Origin: Hydractinia symbiolongicarpus
Lineage: Eukaryota; Cnidaria; Hydrozoa; Anthoathecata; Hydractiniidae
Length of the DNA: 64,000 bases
Direction of reading: 5' to 3'
Assembly (NCBI RefSeq): GCF_029227915.1
Contig: NC_079876.1
Location: forward strand, 35,943,828 to 36,007,827
Below are positions 1 to 6,952 of the stretch, piece by piece. Numbering within the stretch: the first letter of the stretch is position 1; every line of letters starts with the position of its first letter. A program made the position numbers and the translations under genes. A model generated the notes under the pieces. It worked only from the letters and a program-made list of their open reading frames with translations, was not told the origin of the DNA and did no database searches.

Positions 1-897
1 AGGCTGCGCAATTTGGGGTTCGATATACCGAAAGGTAGTATAACCCCCCGACAGGCCGCTAGGCTAAACAAAATAGAAGAGAGACTACCGTCACCGGATA
101 AAATAGAGAATGCGACGGATATAGAATTAGAAACCATGTCCGGGGAGGTGGTGAACAGTGCCGAGGATCTGGTCTCGCTGGTCGATGATAGTACACTGAA
201 AGCCGAATATCCGGCCGGTGATATTCGCGGATTGGATAGTTCGGTGCAGCGGATCCGCGGGAGTCTCCAACTCTCGACCGCCAAAAAGGTAGATGTTGAG
301 AACAAGATACATAAGGAACAAATGAAGTTGAAGGAGTTGGAAGATCCGTCATACACGGATGAACAGAGGGAGCAGGTGGCCGAGAGGTTGGAAAAGCTAA
401 ACGATGAGTTGGAGGCCCACCAGTCTGCCATCAATATCCTCAAGGGCGAACTTAACACCCAGATAAAAAGCATAAAGGAGACAATCGCCAAGGTACTTAG
501 CAAAGATACTACATTGGGTGAAAAGATACGAACGCTATTCCGTGAACAGGGTATCACCGTTGTCAGTGTACTAACGGCATTCGGGATGGTTATCGGACTT
601 TTGGTTGAAACTTTGACACCCGGAGGTGAGGGGTCATCCACCGGTAATACAAAAAATCATGAAAAAACCGAAGGTGGTGCGAGGGAATGGATAAAGAACA
701 AGCTGAGTGCGCTAGGATCTCTCCTGGGTAGATTAGCCGGTGCCGCAGCCGCATCACTACCGGGTATAATTGGATCCATCGTATCATGGATCCTAAATAG
801 AGCAAAGGAAGCCGTCGGTTGGTTGAGTCAAAACCTGTGGGCTTTGATAGTTGGAATCGGAGGTCTGATATACACCTACATGGTTACAAAGCGTTAG
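1..897 (+). CDS. Membrane/coiled-coil protein of the virus-like element (partial, runs off left edge)
   Basis: The frame is open from the first base, so the true start lies outside the window; 298 residues are visible. From N to C: a polar segment, a charged heptad-like region (about residues 90-165, rich in K, E and L) that should form a coiled coil, a hydrophobic segment (VVSVLTAFGMVIGLLVE), a Gly/Ser linker, an Ala/Leu/Gly-rich stretch (GRLAGAAAASLPGIIGSIV) and a final hydrophobic helix (LWALIVGIGGLIYTYMV) followed by a basic tail. It is transcribed toward the minus-strand block that follows. I know no function for this family. The architecture suggests an internal-membrane or virion-associated protein. 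I recall similar C-terminal sequences as repeated ORFs in cnidarian genomes, which needs a database check. Confidence 0.6.
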   Translation, partial: RLRNLGFDIPKGSITPRQAARLNKIEERLPSPDKIENATDIELETMSGEVVNSAEDLVSLVDDSTLKAEYPAGDIRGLDSSVQRIRGSLQLSTAKKVDVENKIHKEQMKLKELEDPSYTDEQREQVAERLEKLNDELEAHQSAINILKGELNTQIKSIKETIAKVLSKDTTLGEKIRTLFREQGITVVSVLTAFGMVIGLLVETLTPGGEGSSTGNTKNHEKTEGGAREWIKNKLSALGSLLGRLAGAAAASLPGIIGSIVSWILNRAKEAVGWLSQNLWALIVGIGGLIYTYMVTKR

Positions 898-952
898 CGG
901 ATCTGGAATATATGTTACATGACACATGTAACATAATACCCGCGGCATGGTA

Positions 953-1378
953 CTATTTTTCGAAATACCACACGGCACCCCCGACACCGATCATGCTTAG
1001 CGCGATAAATGCCAATTCCCGTTCATGCTGGCCGTTGCTGGGTGTATAAAAGTCGCTCAATACGGGCCTGCGCGGAATATCTGTGAGAGGTGATCCTCCA
1101 AATACTTTTTTATATTCGCGCATCGCGTCATCCAGCTCCGTGAATTTCCCCTCGGCCTTCTTCTCAAGTCTGAGCTGCTTATTGATAAAGTCAACCCTCT
1201 CTTGTCTTTTACGTTGCCATATAACCTGAGCCTTCTGCAGTTGTTCTATGGCTAGATCATGCCGCTTCCGTTCCTTATCTATCCTATCCTTTGATAAACT
1301 TGAAAAGAGGTAGCTTGATCCGGTGAAGGCCAAAGCGTTCGCGAAGGCACCTCCCAACATCATTGCAATTGAAGCCAT
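953..1378 (-). CDS. Small coiled-coil protein with C-terminal membrane anchor (virus-like element)
   Basis: This is a 141-residue ORF. The N-terminus is Ala/Gly-rich and hydrophobic (MASIAMMLGGAFANALAF). A long charged helix follows (about residues 30-95, many K/R/E/Q), then a Pro-rich turn (GSPLTDIPRRPVLSDFY) and a C-terminal hydrophobic segment (ELAFIALSMIGVGGAVWYF). It lies tail-to-tail with the partial plus-strand gene (56 bp gap) and begins the run of minus-strand membrane-type ORFs. Its upstream sequence on the minus strand reads TATATAAACATG, with a TATA-like stretch directly against the start codon. The function is unknown. It could be a minor virion or internal-membrane protein; that is inference from its company with capsid genes. 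Confidence 0.6.
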   Translation of the reverse strand: MASIAMMLGGAFANALAFTGSSYLFSSLSKDRIDKERKRHDLAIEQLQKAQVIWQRKRQERVDFINKQLRLEKKAEGKFTELDDAMREYKKVFGGSPLTDIPRRPVLSDFYTPSNGQHERELAFIALSMIGVGGAVWYFEK

Positions 1379-1408
1379 GTTTATATAATCCGGTATAATA
1401 TAGTGGCG

Positions 1409-1552
1409 TTATTTTAATACGATAGCTTCGGAGTCCATGACATCAGAGTCGTCTATGACCTCGGTATCGATGTATTCCACCTTGGGTAAAATCCTCTCAA
1501 CTTTCTTGCGCTGGCATAAAACCCAGACCAACCATTCCAGTATTCGCAACAT
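1409..1552 (-). CDS. Very small ORF (47 aa) between two virus-like element genes
   Basis: This minus-strand ORF begins MLRILEWLVWVLCQRKK and ends in an acidic tail (VIDDSDVMDSEAIVLK). The hydrophobic N-terminus followed by basic and then acidic segments resembles a tiny single-pass membrane protein. Its ATG overlaps the TAA stop of the upstream 75-residue ORF as TAATG, the sort of stop/start coupling seen in compact viral or bacterial transcripts. No homology is recognised. Support comes from its position, which fills an otherwise empty gap, and from its tight junctions. Confidence 0.4.
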   Translation of the reverse strand: MLRILEWLVWVLCQRKKVERILPKVEYIDTEVIDDSDVMDSEAIVLK

Positions 1553-1779
1553 TATATATTTATAGTTTCGGGTATAATTTTCTGCTTAACTAGATATTCT
1601 CTTGTCATTTCACTTGCGGCGACTATGGCTACAAGCTTTCCGGTATCTTCCAGGTCAAACTTCTGAATTGAGGGTGGTGTCATTTTTAATACCTTTTTCC
1701 CGAGCATTGAATAGCCCACAGCGAAAACGCATACGACCGATGCCTTATAAATATCGTTGACTATACTTTTCTTATCCAT
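1552..1779 (-). CDS. Small membrane-type protein (75 aa), virus-like element
   Basis: This ORF begins MDKKSIVNDIYKASVVCVFAVGYSML, a short polar head and then a hydrophobic helix, followed by a basic loop and a second weakly hydrophobic region (GKLVAIVAASEM). The stop codon shares a base with the start of the next ORF downstream (TAATG). The minus-strand sequence just before the ATG is GTATATAAACATGG, nearly the same as the leader of the 141-residue ORF at 1378. No family is recognised; the role is inferred only from context in the capsid-gene cluster. Confidence 0.5.
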   Translation of the reverse strand: MDKKSIVNDIYKASVVCVFAVGYSMLGKKVLKMTPPSIQKFDLEDTGKLVAIVAASEMTREYLVKQKIIPETINI

Positions 1780-1820
1780 GTTTATATACTTCGAGATTAT
1801 AATATCGCGATATTATCCCT

Positions 1821-2288
1821 TTATTCCATTTCAAGTTTACTTATTCTCATAGTTTTTTTATTACCCGAGTTACTTGGTGGGGTACCCTTCACCTTAATAT
1901 TTTTGTCCTTATTTTTATAGACGAAATAAGCACCAATTAAGACAAGTACTATCACCCCACCACCACCCATTATTGTGTAGTTCACTCCGCCGTGTTTGGG
2001 GCCATCTGTCACGGAATCCTCGATGACAATATCCTTAGGATCCTCCAACTGTGTCTGAGGTGCTGAGTGTGTCTGAGGTGCTGAGTGTGTCTGAGGTGCT
2101 GAGTGTGTCTGAGGTGCCGAGTGTATCTGAGGTGCCGAGTGTGTCTGAGGTGCCGACTGTACCTCCGTCTGTGCGATGAGCAATCTTTTATATTCTTCCC
2201 TATTTTTACGATTGAATTCAGCCAGCCTCTTACCGGCCTCAACCTTTTTAGGGTTCTTCGTTGTCACCTGAACTGGAGTATCCGACAT
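1821..2288 (-). CDS. Repeat-bearing single-pass membrane protein (virus-like element)
   Basis: This is a 155-residue ORF. The N-terminal third is polar and basic (NPKKVEAGKRLAEFNRKN). It is followed by about six copies of a hexapeptide of the type SAPQTH (about residues 45-80), encoded by 18-bp near-identical DNA repeats at about 2055-2160. Next come an acidic segment, a transmembrane helix (GVIVLVLIGAYFVYK, about 110-125) and a basic tail. Its start lies inside the end of the upstream 204-residue ORF (41 bp overlap). The repeat suggests a stalk or linker between the polar head and the membrane anchor. Function unknown. Confidence 0.55.
   Translation of the reverse strand: MSDTPVQVTTKNPKKVEAGKRLAEFNRKNREEYKRLLIAQTEVQSAPQTHSAPQIHSAPQTHSAPQTHSAPQTHSAPQTQLEDPKDIVIEDSVTDGPKHGGVNYTIMGGGGVIVLVLIGAYFVYKNKDKNIKVKGTPPSNSGNKKTMRISKLEME
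2055..2160. repeat. 18-bp coding minisatellite
   Basis: About six direct copies of an 18-bp unit with core GTGTCTGAGGTGC differ by single bases. They sit in frame within the membrane-protein gene at 1821-2288, where each adds six residues (S-A-P-Q-T/I-H). An 18-bp period keeps the frame whatever the copy number. Confidence 0.85.
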
Positions 2289-2862
2289 CTTTAGTATCCG
2301 TATCGATATTGTTTAAATTTTTTCCCGCGATATAATGCCTACCTGTTATTAAACCTACACTGATTGGTGATAGTAGTGATCCGAACTTATAATATAGATC
2401 ACATGTGAACCTTTGGAGTGCCGAGTTTAGGAATGGATCATTCTCCAGGTCATCACTCAGAGCTTTTTGATTTTTTATACCGAGAGCTGTACAGGCGCCC
2501 ATGGAGTACATGTGGATTATTGACTGTCCCAAAGACTTTACCATTTGACCGGATAGTTTAGCCTCGTATATGGTGAACAGTTTATCCACCTCATCATTCT
2601 TGAGCTTCTGGATCTCCGCCTCCGTATACATCTTACCAAGATATAACTTACTATTTCCGGTCAGCACACACTCGAGCAATTTTTGTCTCTTCCCATCATC
2701 CCGGGCATCCTGTTCATCGATAAAAATTATGTTGCCAATTGCGTTTTCAGCCATTTTCAATAGCGATAGGTATTTTTTAATACAAAAAAGGCAAAAACTA
2801 ACCAATACCAGCAATAGCACTACAGCTATCACCAGTAATATGAAATTTATATATTCTATCAT
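2248..2862 (-). CDS. Membrane-anchored protein (204 aa), virus-like element
   Basis: The protein starts with a strong N-terminal hydrophobic segment (INFILLVIAVVLLLVLVSFCLF, about residues 5-26), either a signal anchor or an uncleaved signal. A soluble, mostly helical domain follows with clustered Lys/Glu. The end reads YSSSGDNEEP and overlaps the next gene's start by 41 bp. The region just upstream (2863-2942) holds short direct repeats of the type GTACTACA and no ORF. No homology is recognised. Position between the ATPase and the small membrane ORFs suggests a structural or membrane role; that is inference. Confidence 0.5.
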   Translation of the reverse strand: MIEYINFILLVIAVVLLLVLVSFCLFCIKKYLSLLKMAENAIGNIIFIDEQDARDDGKRQKLLECVLTGNSKLYLGKMYTEAEIQKLKNDEVDKLFTIYEAKLSGQMVKSLGQSIIHMYSMGACTALGIKNQKALSDDLENDPFLNSALQRFTCDLYYKFGSLLSPISVGLITGRHYIAGKNLNNIDTDTKDVGYSSSGDNEEP

Positions 2863-2942
2863 GGTACTACAGTACTACAGTACTATGCTGTAGTTTTCCT
2901 ATAGATTTGTTACAAGACTCTTGTAACAAAAAAATGTCCATT

Positions 2943-3566
2943 CTAGCAAATCACGTGAGTTCTTGGATGTTCCATCCTCATGACTAAATGTGTATATTTG
3001 CCATCTTTCAGCCTTTCCTTAACCTTCTGGATCTCCGACGATTCAATGACATCATTCTCTTCGTGGATGGTTGCGAGATCATGTCTGTCCTTCGGATACC
3101 ACACATATAACATTTTTGCCTGCCTTCGTAAGTTCTTCGGTATCGCGGTGTATGATTGTGTGAGTAGCCACATGGTGTGGTTTCGATGCCGACCGCTGAT
3201 GGCCAGCTCCAGAAGCGGTTGCCTCTTTTTGTCCAGTTTCTCATCTGCGATTATATCGTCGATCAGGAATAATGTTTTGTATCCGGCACAGAAATCCGTC
3301 ATCTTTTGAATCCATTCATACAACATACCTCTGGGCTCAATTAGAATCACATATCTATCCCTCCAGAACCAGTTACTCCCCATATATGTCTTGTTCCATC
3401 TTAATGTTGGACATATAATCACAATGAAATCGAAGTGATCAAAGTATTCACTCTCAAGCAGTGTTACTACGCGTTTGGATTTTCCGCAGCCCGTTGGACC
3501 GACGAATAGTGCCGTGTGAGGATCTTTCATGTAGTCCATCTTAATATAGTACATCCATGATTTCAC
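2943..3566 (-). CDS. FtsK/HerA-type genome-packaging ATPase
   Basis: This 207-residue protein is a P-loop ATPase of the kind that pumps DNA into capsids of double jelly-roll viruses and Polinton-like elements. The Walker A motif is GPTGCGKS (residues 23-30). The Walker B motif is TLFLIDDI (about 98-105). A further conserved segment is SGRHRNHTMWLLTQSY (124-139), a sensor-like strand found in A32-like ATPases. The ORF overlaps the end of the capsid gene by 26 bp if the first Met is used. The Met at residue 10 (base 3539) starts one base after the capsid stop codon and is a plausible alternative start. It is intact, with every key residue present. Neighbouring capsid genes support the packaging role. 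Confidence 0.8.
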   Translation of the reverse strand: MKSWMYYIKMDYMKDPHTALFVGPTGCGKSKRVVTLLESEYFDHFDFIVIICPTLRWNKTYMGSNWFWRDRYVILIEPRGMLYEWIQKMTDFCAGYKTLFLIDDIIADEKLDKKRQPLLELAISGRHRNHTMWLLTQSYTAIPKNLRRQAKMLYVWYPKDRHDLATIHEENDVIESSEIQKVKERLKDGKYTHLVMRMEHPRTHVIC

Positions 3567-4860
3567 CGTTTTGAATATTTAATTGAGCATCCATGATTAG
3601 ATATATGTAGGCGTTTAAGGATCCCGCGGTTTCGGCCGTCTTTTCAACTTGAAGTGTGATCCCCTCGCTCGCATTTTCAATCCGTCGGCCGGTCCCATGC
3701 AGTGAGTTTTCATCTATGGTTCTGAAATCCAGCCATAGAGAATATTTCGTGGTTAGGTAGTCCGCGACCTTCACATCATGTAGTTGCAGATGTTTCTGTA
3801 TTTCACCGGCGTTGCTGTCCTTTTGCTTGCCCTCTGCGAAATACTTGCATATTTCACCATAATGCTCAAACGGTTGCATCCCCTGAGCGAAAAGTTGGTT
3901 AGGCTTACCCTCAACTATGGCGGATACCTTTTTGATCTTAGGATTGTAGAACCTACCGGTATCTCGTTTGTAAGCTTTCTCTTCCTCAAACAGAACCAAT
4001 ATACCCTTCAGGGACTTGCACGGTGTATTGAATGACCAATTCCACGTTGTGTCCGACTTATCCACCCTAATTTGTCTATGTCTCAGAAATCTGTCGTAAA
4101 GTACGGCCATGTTTTGGTATTCATTTGAGATGAATCTGGCGAGTGTCGGTTGTGTCACAATCTCATATTCGAGAGATATGTTGGAGATTTTGTATTTAGC
4201 ATCCGGCGCCGGTGCTGTGGCAGAACCTGAAGGTTTGGTTGGAGTTGATAATACTACCCTATCGTAATTGTTGAATGTTATCTCATAACACAGCCTATTC
4301 CCTAATCCGGCCTGATAAAATGGGATCTTGCTATCCAACATTTCAAAATCTAGTGGTATGGTGAACTTGTTTTTGTATGCATCATAGATTGCTTTGTCCG
4401 CTACCTCCGATGCGTCTTTATCCGCAGCTCCAACTCTCAGTTTCATACAGTTTTCTGTACACCCTTCATCAAAGATGATACCTTGTCTTATTGCATTTCT
4501 TTTTTCAGACTTGGTTAACCATAAATCTCTGTAGCACCCGAAAAGATCAAAGTCATCAATGCTCAGAATCTCGGTACCCTCGAACTTGATAGCTAGCTTT
4601 TTAACAATTGCCCTCCCTATGTTAGAGACCAATGTTCTCTTCGTGTCGACTTTTGACTCGAGTTCAACGTCGAAACTTATTTTCGAAGTACCGGGAACAA
4701 TGACATCATCGTTACCTAAATTAGGGAACCTAATCAGGAGTAACTGGTTCTGATCAATCTCACTTGGGTTGTGAGTGACAATTACTTTTTGATGCGTTCC
4801 TTTCACACCGTGCGCGATTCTAAGTGAACGCTCTGGGTTTAACTTTTTCCCGTATTCCAT
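3541..4860 (-). CDS. Putative double jelly-roll major capsid protein
   Basis: This 439-residue, beta-rich protein with no signal peptide lies directly upstream of the packaging ATPase and downstream of a penton-like gene, the usual order of a capsid-building module. Notable segments are TLVSNIGRAIVKKLAIKFEG (about 76-95), a DDFDLFGCYRDLW block, and IPLDFEMLDSKIPFYQ (about 171-186). The latter resembles the Pro/Leu-rich strand near the end of the first jelly roll in Polinton-type capsid proteins, as I recall that family. Its length is shorter than most Polinton hexons but fits virophage- or Polinton-like-virus-sized proteins. The frame is uninterrupted. Assignment rests on context and overall pattern, not on a decisive motif; a fold prediction would settle it. 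Confidence 0.6.
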   Translation of the reverse strand: MEYGKKLNPERSLRIAHGVKGTHQKVIVTHNPSEIDQNQLLLIRFPNLGNDDVIVPGTSKISFDVELESKVDTKRTLVSNIGRAIVKKLAIKFEGTEILSIDDFDLFGCYRDLWLTKSEKRNAIRQGIIFDEGCTENCMKLRVGAADKDASEVADKAIYDAYKNKFTIPLDFEMLDSKIPFYQAGLGNRLCYEITFNNYDRVVLSTPTKPSGSATAPAPDAKYKISNISLEYEIVTQPTLARFISNEYQNMAVLYDRFLRHRQIRVDKSDTTWNWSFNTPCKSLKGILVLFEEEKAYKRDTGRFYNPKIKKVSAIVEGKPNQLFAQGMQPFEHYGEICKYFAEGKQKDSNAGEIQKHLQLHDVKVADYLTTKYSLWLDFRTIDENSLHGTGRRIENASEGITLQVEKTAETAGSLNAYIYLIMDAQLNIQNGEIMDVLY

Positions 4861-4901
4861 GCTATTCCATATTACTTTTATTTTATTTTACTTTAATTCG
4901 G

Positions 4902-5477
4902 TTAATGTCGGCTATATGTATCCTCCACGTCCCTTATGTGCAGTGTAACTGTTTTATTCATACCTCCCCATAGCACCTTATCCTCCTGACTAGTGACTCT
5001 CAAGGTTAGTGATTGAAGCAAACCCTTCTTTAGTTTCTTATATTGCGGGTTTTTAGGTTCAACATGCGTAAAATCATTACCATGCTCAGATATATGGTGT
5101 GTCATCAGCGTGTTGCTGTATTCACCATCTTCAAGATTTGATGAATTATCCAATTCATCAAGGTGAAAATATAGCTCCGTTATGCCATGTAGATTCATTA
5201 TTTTCGCCAATTTAGGGTTTCTGCTTAGGGGCGACGATTTCACATCACCTCCCACTATCGAATTCAAATCCCTCGCGGTGTACTGCCGACCCTTTGGTAA
5301 GCTAATCTGGGTATTTCCATCCGCCAGGAGTATATCTATTTTATCTAAAGTTATATACACGATATTGTCCGAAAACGCCTCCACGATCGCAACCTCCTTC
5401 GTGCCATGCGAGTTGTCGATCGGACGATGCAGATAGATTTTCTTCTCGCTATTTACGTCTTTTATTGTAATATACAT
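4902..5477 (-). CDS. Putative minor capsid (penton-like) protein
   Basis: This 191-residue protein is dominated by alternating hydrophobic/polar strands (YITLDKIDILLAD, TLRVTSQEDKVLWGG, TVTLHIRDV), compatible with a single jelly roll. It lies directly upstream of the major capsid gene on the same strand, where double jelly-roll viruses keep their penton gene. It shares a 38-bp AT-rich divergent promoter region with the plus-strand gene at 5516. The frame is intact. No catalytic motif is seen, so an enzyme is unlikely. The penton call is inference from context, size and predicted strand content. Confidence 0.45.
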   Translation of the reverse strand: MYITIKDVNSEKKIYLHRPIDNSHGTKEVAIVEAFSDNIVYITLDKIDILLADGNTQISLPKGRQYTARDLNSIVGGDVKSSPLSRNPKLAKIMNLHGITELYFHLDELDNSSNLEDGEYSNTLMTHHISEHGNDFTHVEPKNPQYKKLKKGLLQSLTLRVTSQEDKVLWGGMNKTVTLHIRDVEDTYSRH

Positions 5478-5515
5478 TATTATATTAGAGATTGTGAATA
5501 TATTTAAATCAAAGA

Positions 5516-6718
5516 ATGGATGACATTTTCAAATATAACCCGAACGCGACATATAAGCCAAATGGAGGGACGTATCTTCAAATATTGGGCGCCAGGGATC
5601 TGTACAAACAGGCCATTATTGTGTCCGAAAGCGGATCCTTCCCCGCTTCCTTTCCTACCATTTTTACCAATTATGAAATGAACAACAGCGCGCAACGTAT
5701 GAACGTGTGGAATGAGCAACCTTTTAGACTGTGGCAAACCCAGCTCAATTTCGCCACCTGGTGCGCTTCAAGTGCCTGCGGAGTCAGCTCCGAACACTTG
5801 AAGGATGGTAGATCCATGGTCAGGTCGATATATCGCTTCCATGTGTATTATCACATTAGGCGAATCATTAAGCGCTTGCAGATACCTCTGCCCTTTGAGG
5901 ATAGTTTCAATCAATACGACAATCCTTATTCAAATGAGGAGTTTCTAAAAATATGTGGCGATTATGGGGTTGATCCCAACCAAATGAAATACAGGGGTCA
6001 GTACTTTCTCAGTTCATATCAAAAAAGGCGTAAGGACTATCCAACTCCGGGGTTAAGTTATTTCACAAACGACTCCATGACGCGGTGGATTGTGGAAAAA
6101 TCTGATGGATTTACGAAAACGGGCCTTGTGAAGATCTCGAGCAGTGTCAGAGCCTATGCATATCTTGTTCTTAGTTCTCAAGCCTCGGCACGATCCTCCA
6201 TCCTCGGTAATGATTCAAGTGCTCTGACCGCCCAAAAAGTTTTTATGAATAACCTTGAGGACATTGTTAACCGTAGGGTCGATATTCAGGAAGACATTAA
6301 GCGTTATCAGGATACTCTAAACTACGCATCAAGTAAGGTTGATTATTCCGTCGGTCGGGGTATTTATATGATACCCAGCGACATGAATCTTAGAATTAAG
6401 ACCGGCGTGGTGGGTTACAACAACAAGATTTTGATATCCGGCGAGGATCTTACCATTGGGATTAATCGAAAGGTTAACGAATCACATAAATCCGTGACGC
6501 CGGTCCATACCGATATCCATCCTGATCATCCTGATAAACACACTATCGTGAAACATGTGGATACCGTGGATACCGCGGATAAACACATTACCGGAGCTAC
6601 CGGCGGTGGCGATGTTGGCGCTACCGATGCTACCGGAAGTAGTACACATGAGGATGAGAAGATTGCTCTGATTCTATCTTTTACCGCGGCATTTAGCATA
6701 TGGTATGCTTTCCGATAG
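5516..6718 (+). CDS. Unknown 400-aa protein of the virus-like element with C-terminal hydrophobic tail
   Basis: This is an intact 400-residue ORF divergently transcribed from the penton-like gene. The first 300 residues look globular, with many aromatic residues (RSIYRFHVYYHIRRIIKRL) and a region SVGRGIYMIPSDMNLRIKTG. After residue about 320 it becomes low-complexity (His/Asp/Thr/Val repeats such as PVHTDIHPDHPDKHT), then Gly/Ala/Thr-rich. It ends in a hydrophobic helix (IALILSFTAAFSIWYAF). The globular head, repetitive stalk and hydrophobic tail would suit a virion attachment or vertex protein, but that is inference. I recall close relatives as uncharacterised cnidarian ORFs. Confidence 0.55.
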   Translation: MDDIFKYNPNATYKPNGGTYLQILGARDLYKQAIIVSESGSFPASFPTIFTNYEMNNSAQRMNVWNEQPFRLWQTQLNFATWCASSACGVSSEHLKDGRSMVRSIYRFHVYYHIRRIIKRLQIPLPFEDSFNQYDNPYSNEEFLKICGDYGVDPNQMKYRGQYFLSSYQKRRKDYPTPGLSYFTNDSMTRWIVEKSDGFTKTGLVKISSSVRAYAYLVLSSQASARSSILGNDSSALTAQKVFMNNLEDIVNRRVDIQEDIKRYQDTLNYASSKVDYSVGRGIYMIPSDMNLRIKTGVVGYNNKILISGEDLTIGINRKVNESHKSVTPVHTDIHPDHPDKHTIVKHVDTVDTADKHITGATGGGDVGATDATGSSTHEDEKIALILSFTAAFSIWYAFR

Positions 6719-6769
6719 CAAGAGGACATTATAGACACACATAACACTATAATTTATAAGGCACGACAG

Positions 6770-6845
6770 ATGAGGGTGGGTAGGGACCCATGGGGAGGGG
6801 AGGGGGCCCGGGGGACACGGCGGGGGTTGGGGGGTTGGGGCGGAT
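6770..6845 (+). other. G-rich tract with G-quadruplex potential at the edge of the virus-like element
   Basis: Directly after the last virus-like gene the plus strand becomes strongly G-rich, with runs such as GGGGAGGGGAGGGGGCCC and GGGGGTTGGGGGGTTGGGG. At least four G-runs of three or more lie within 40 bases. The surroundings are AT-rich, so the tract is conspicuous. It could mark a terminus, a replication structure or a regulatory boundary of the element; none of these is proven. Confidence 0.6.
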
Positions 6846-6952
6846 CCGGACATTCGTAGGTGCTAACGGATTTTATAGACTCTTCTATCGTTGATTTGAC
6901 GTGGATGGCCTATAATTTGACGTGGAATGGTAAAGTGCCAACGGGGTCTGTC

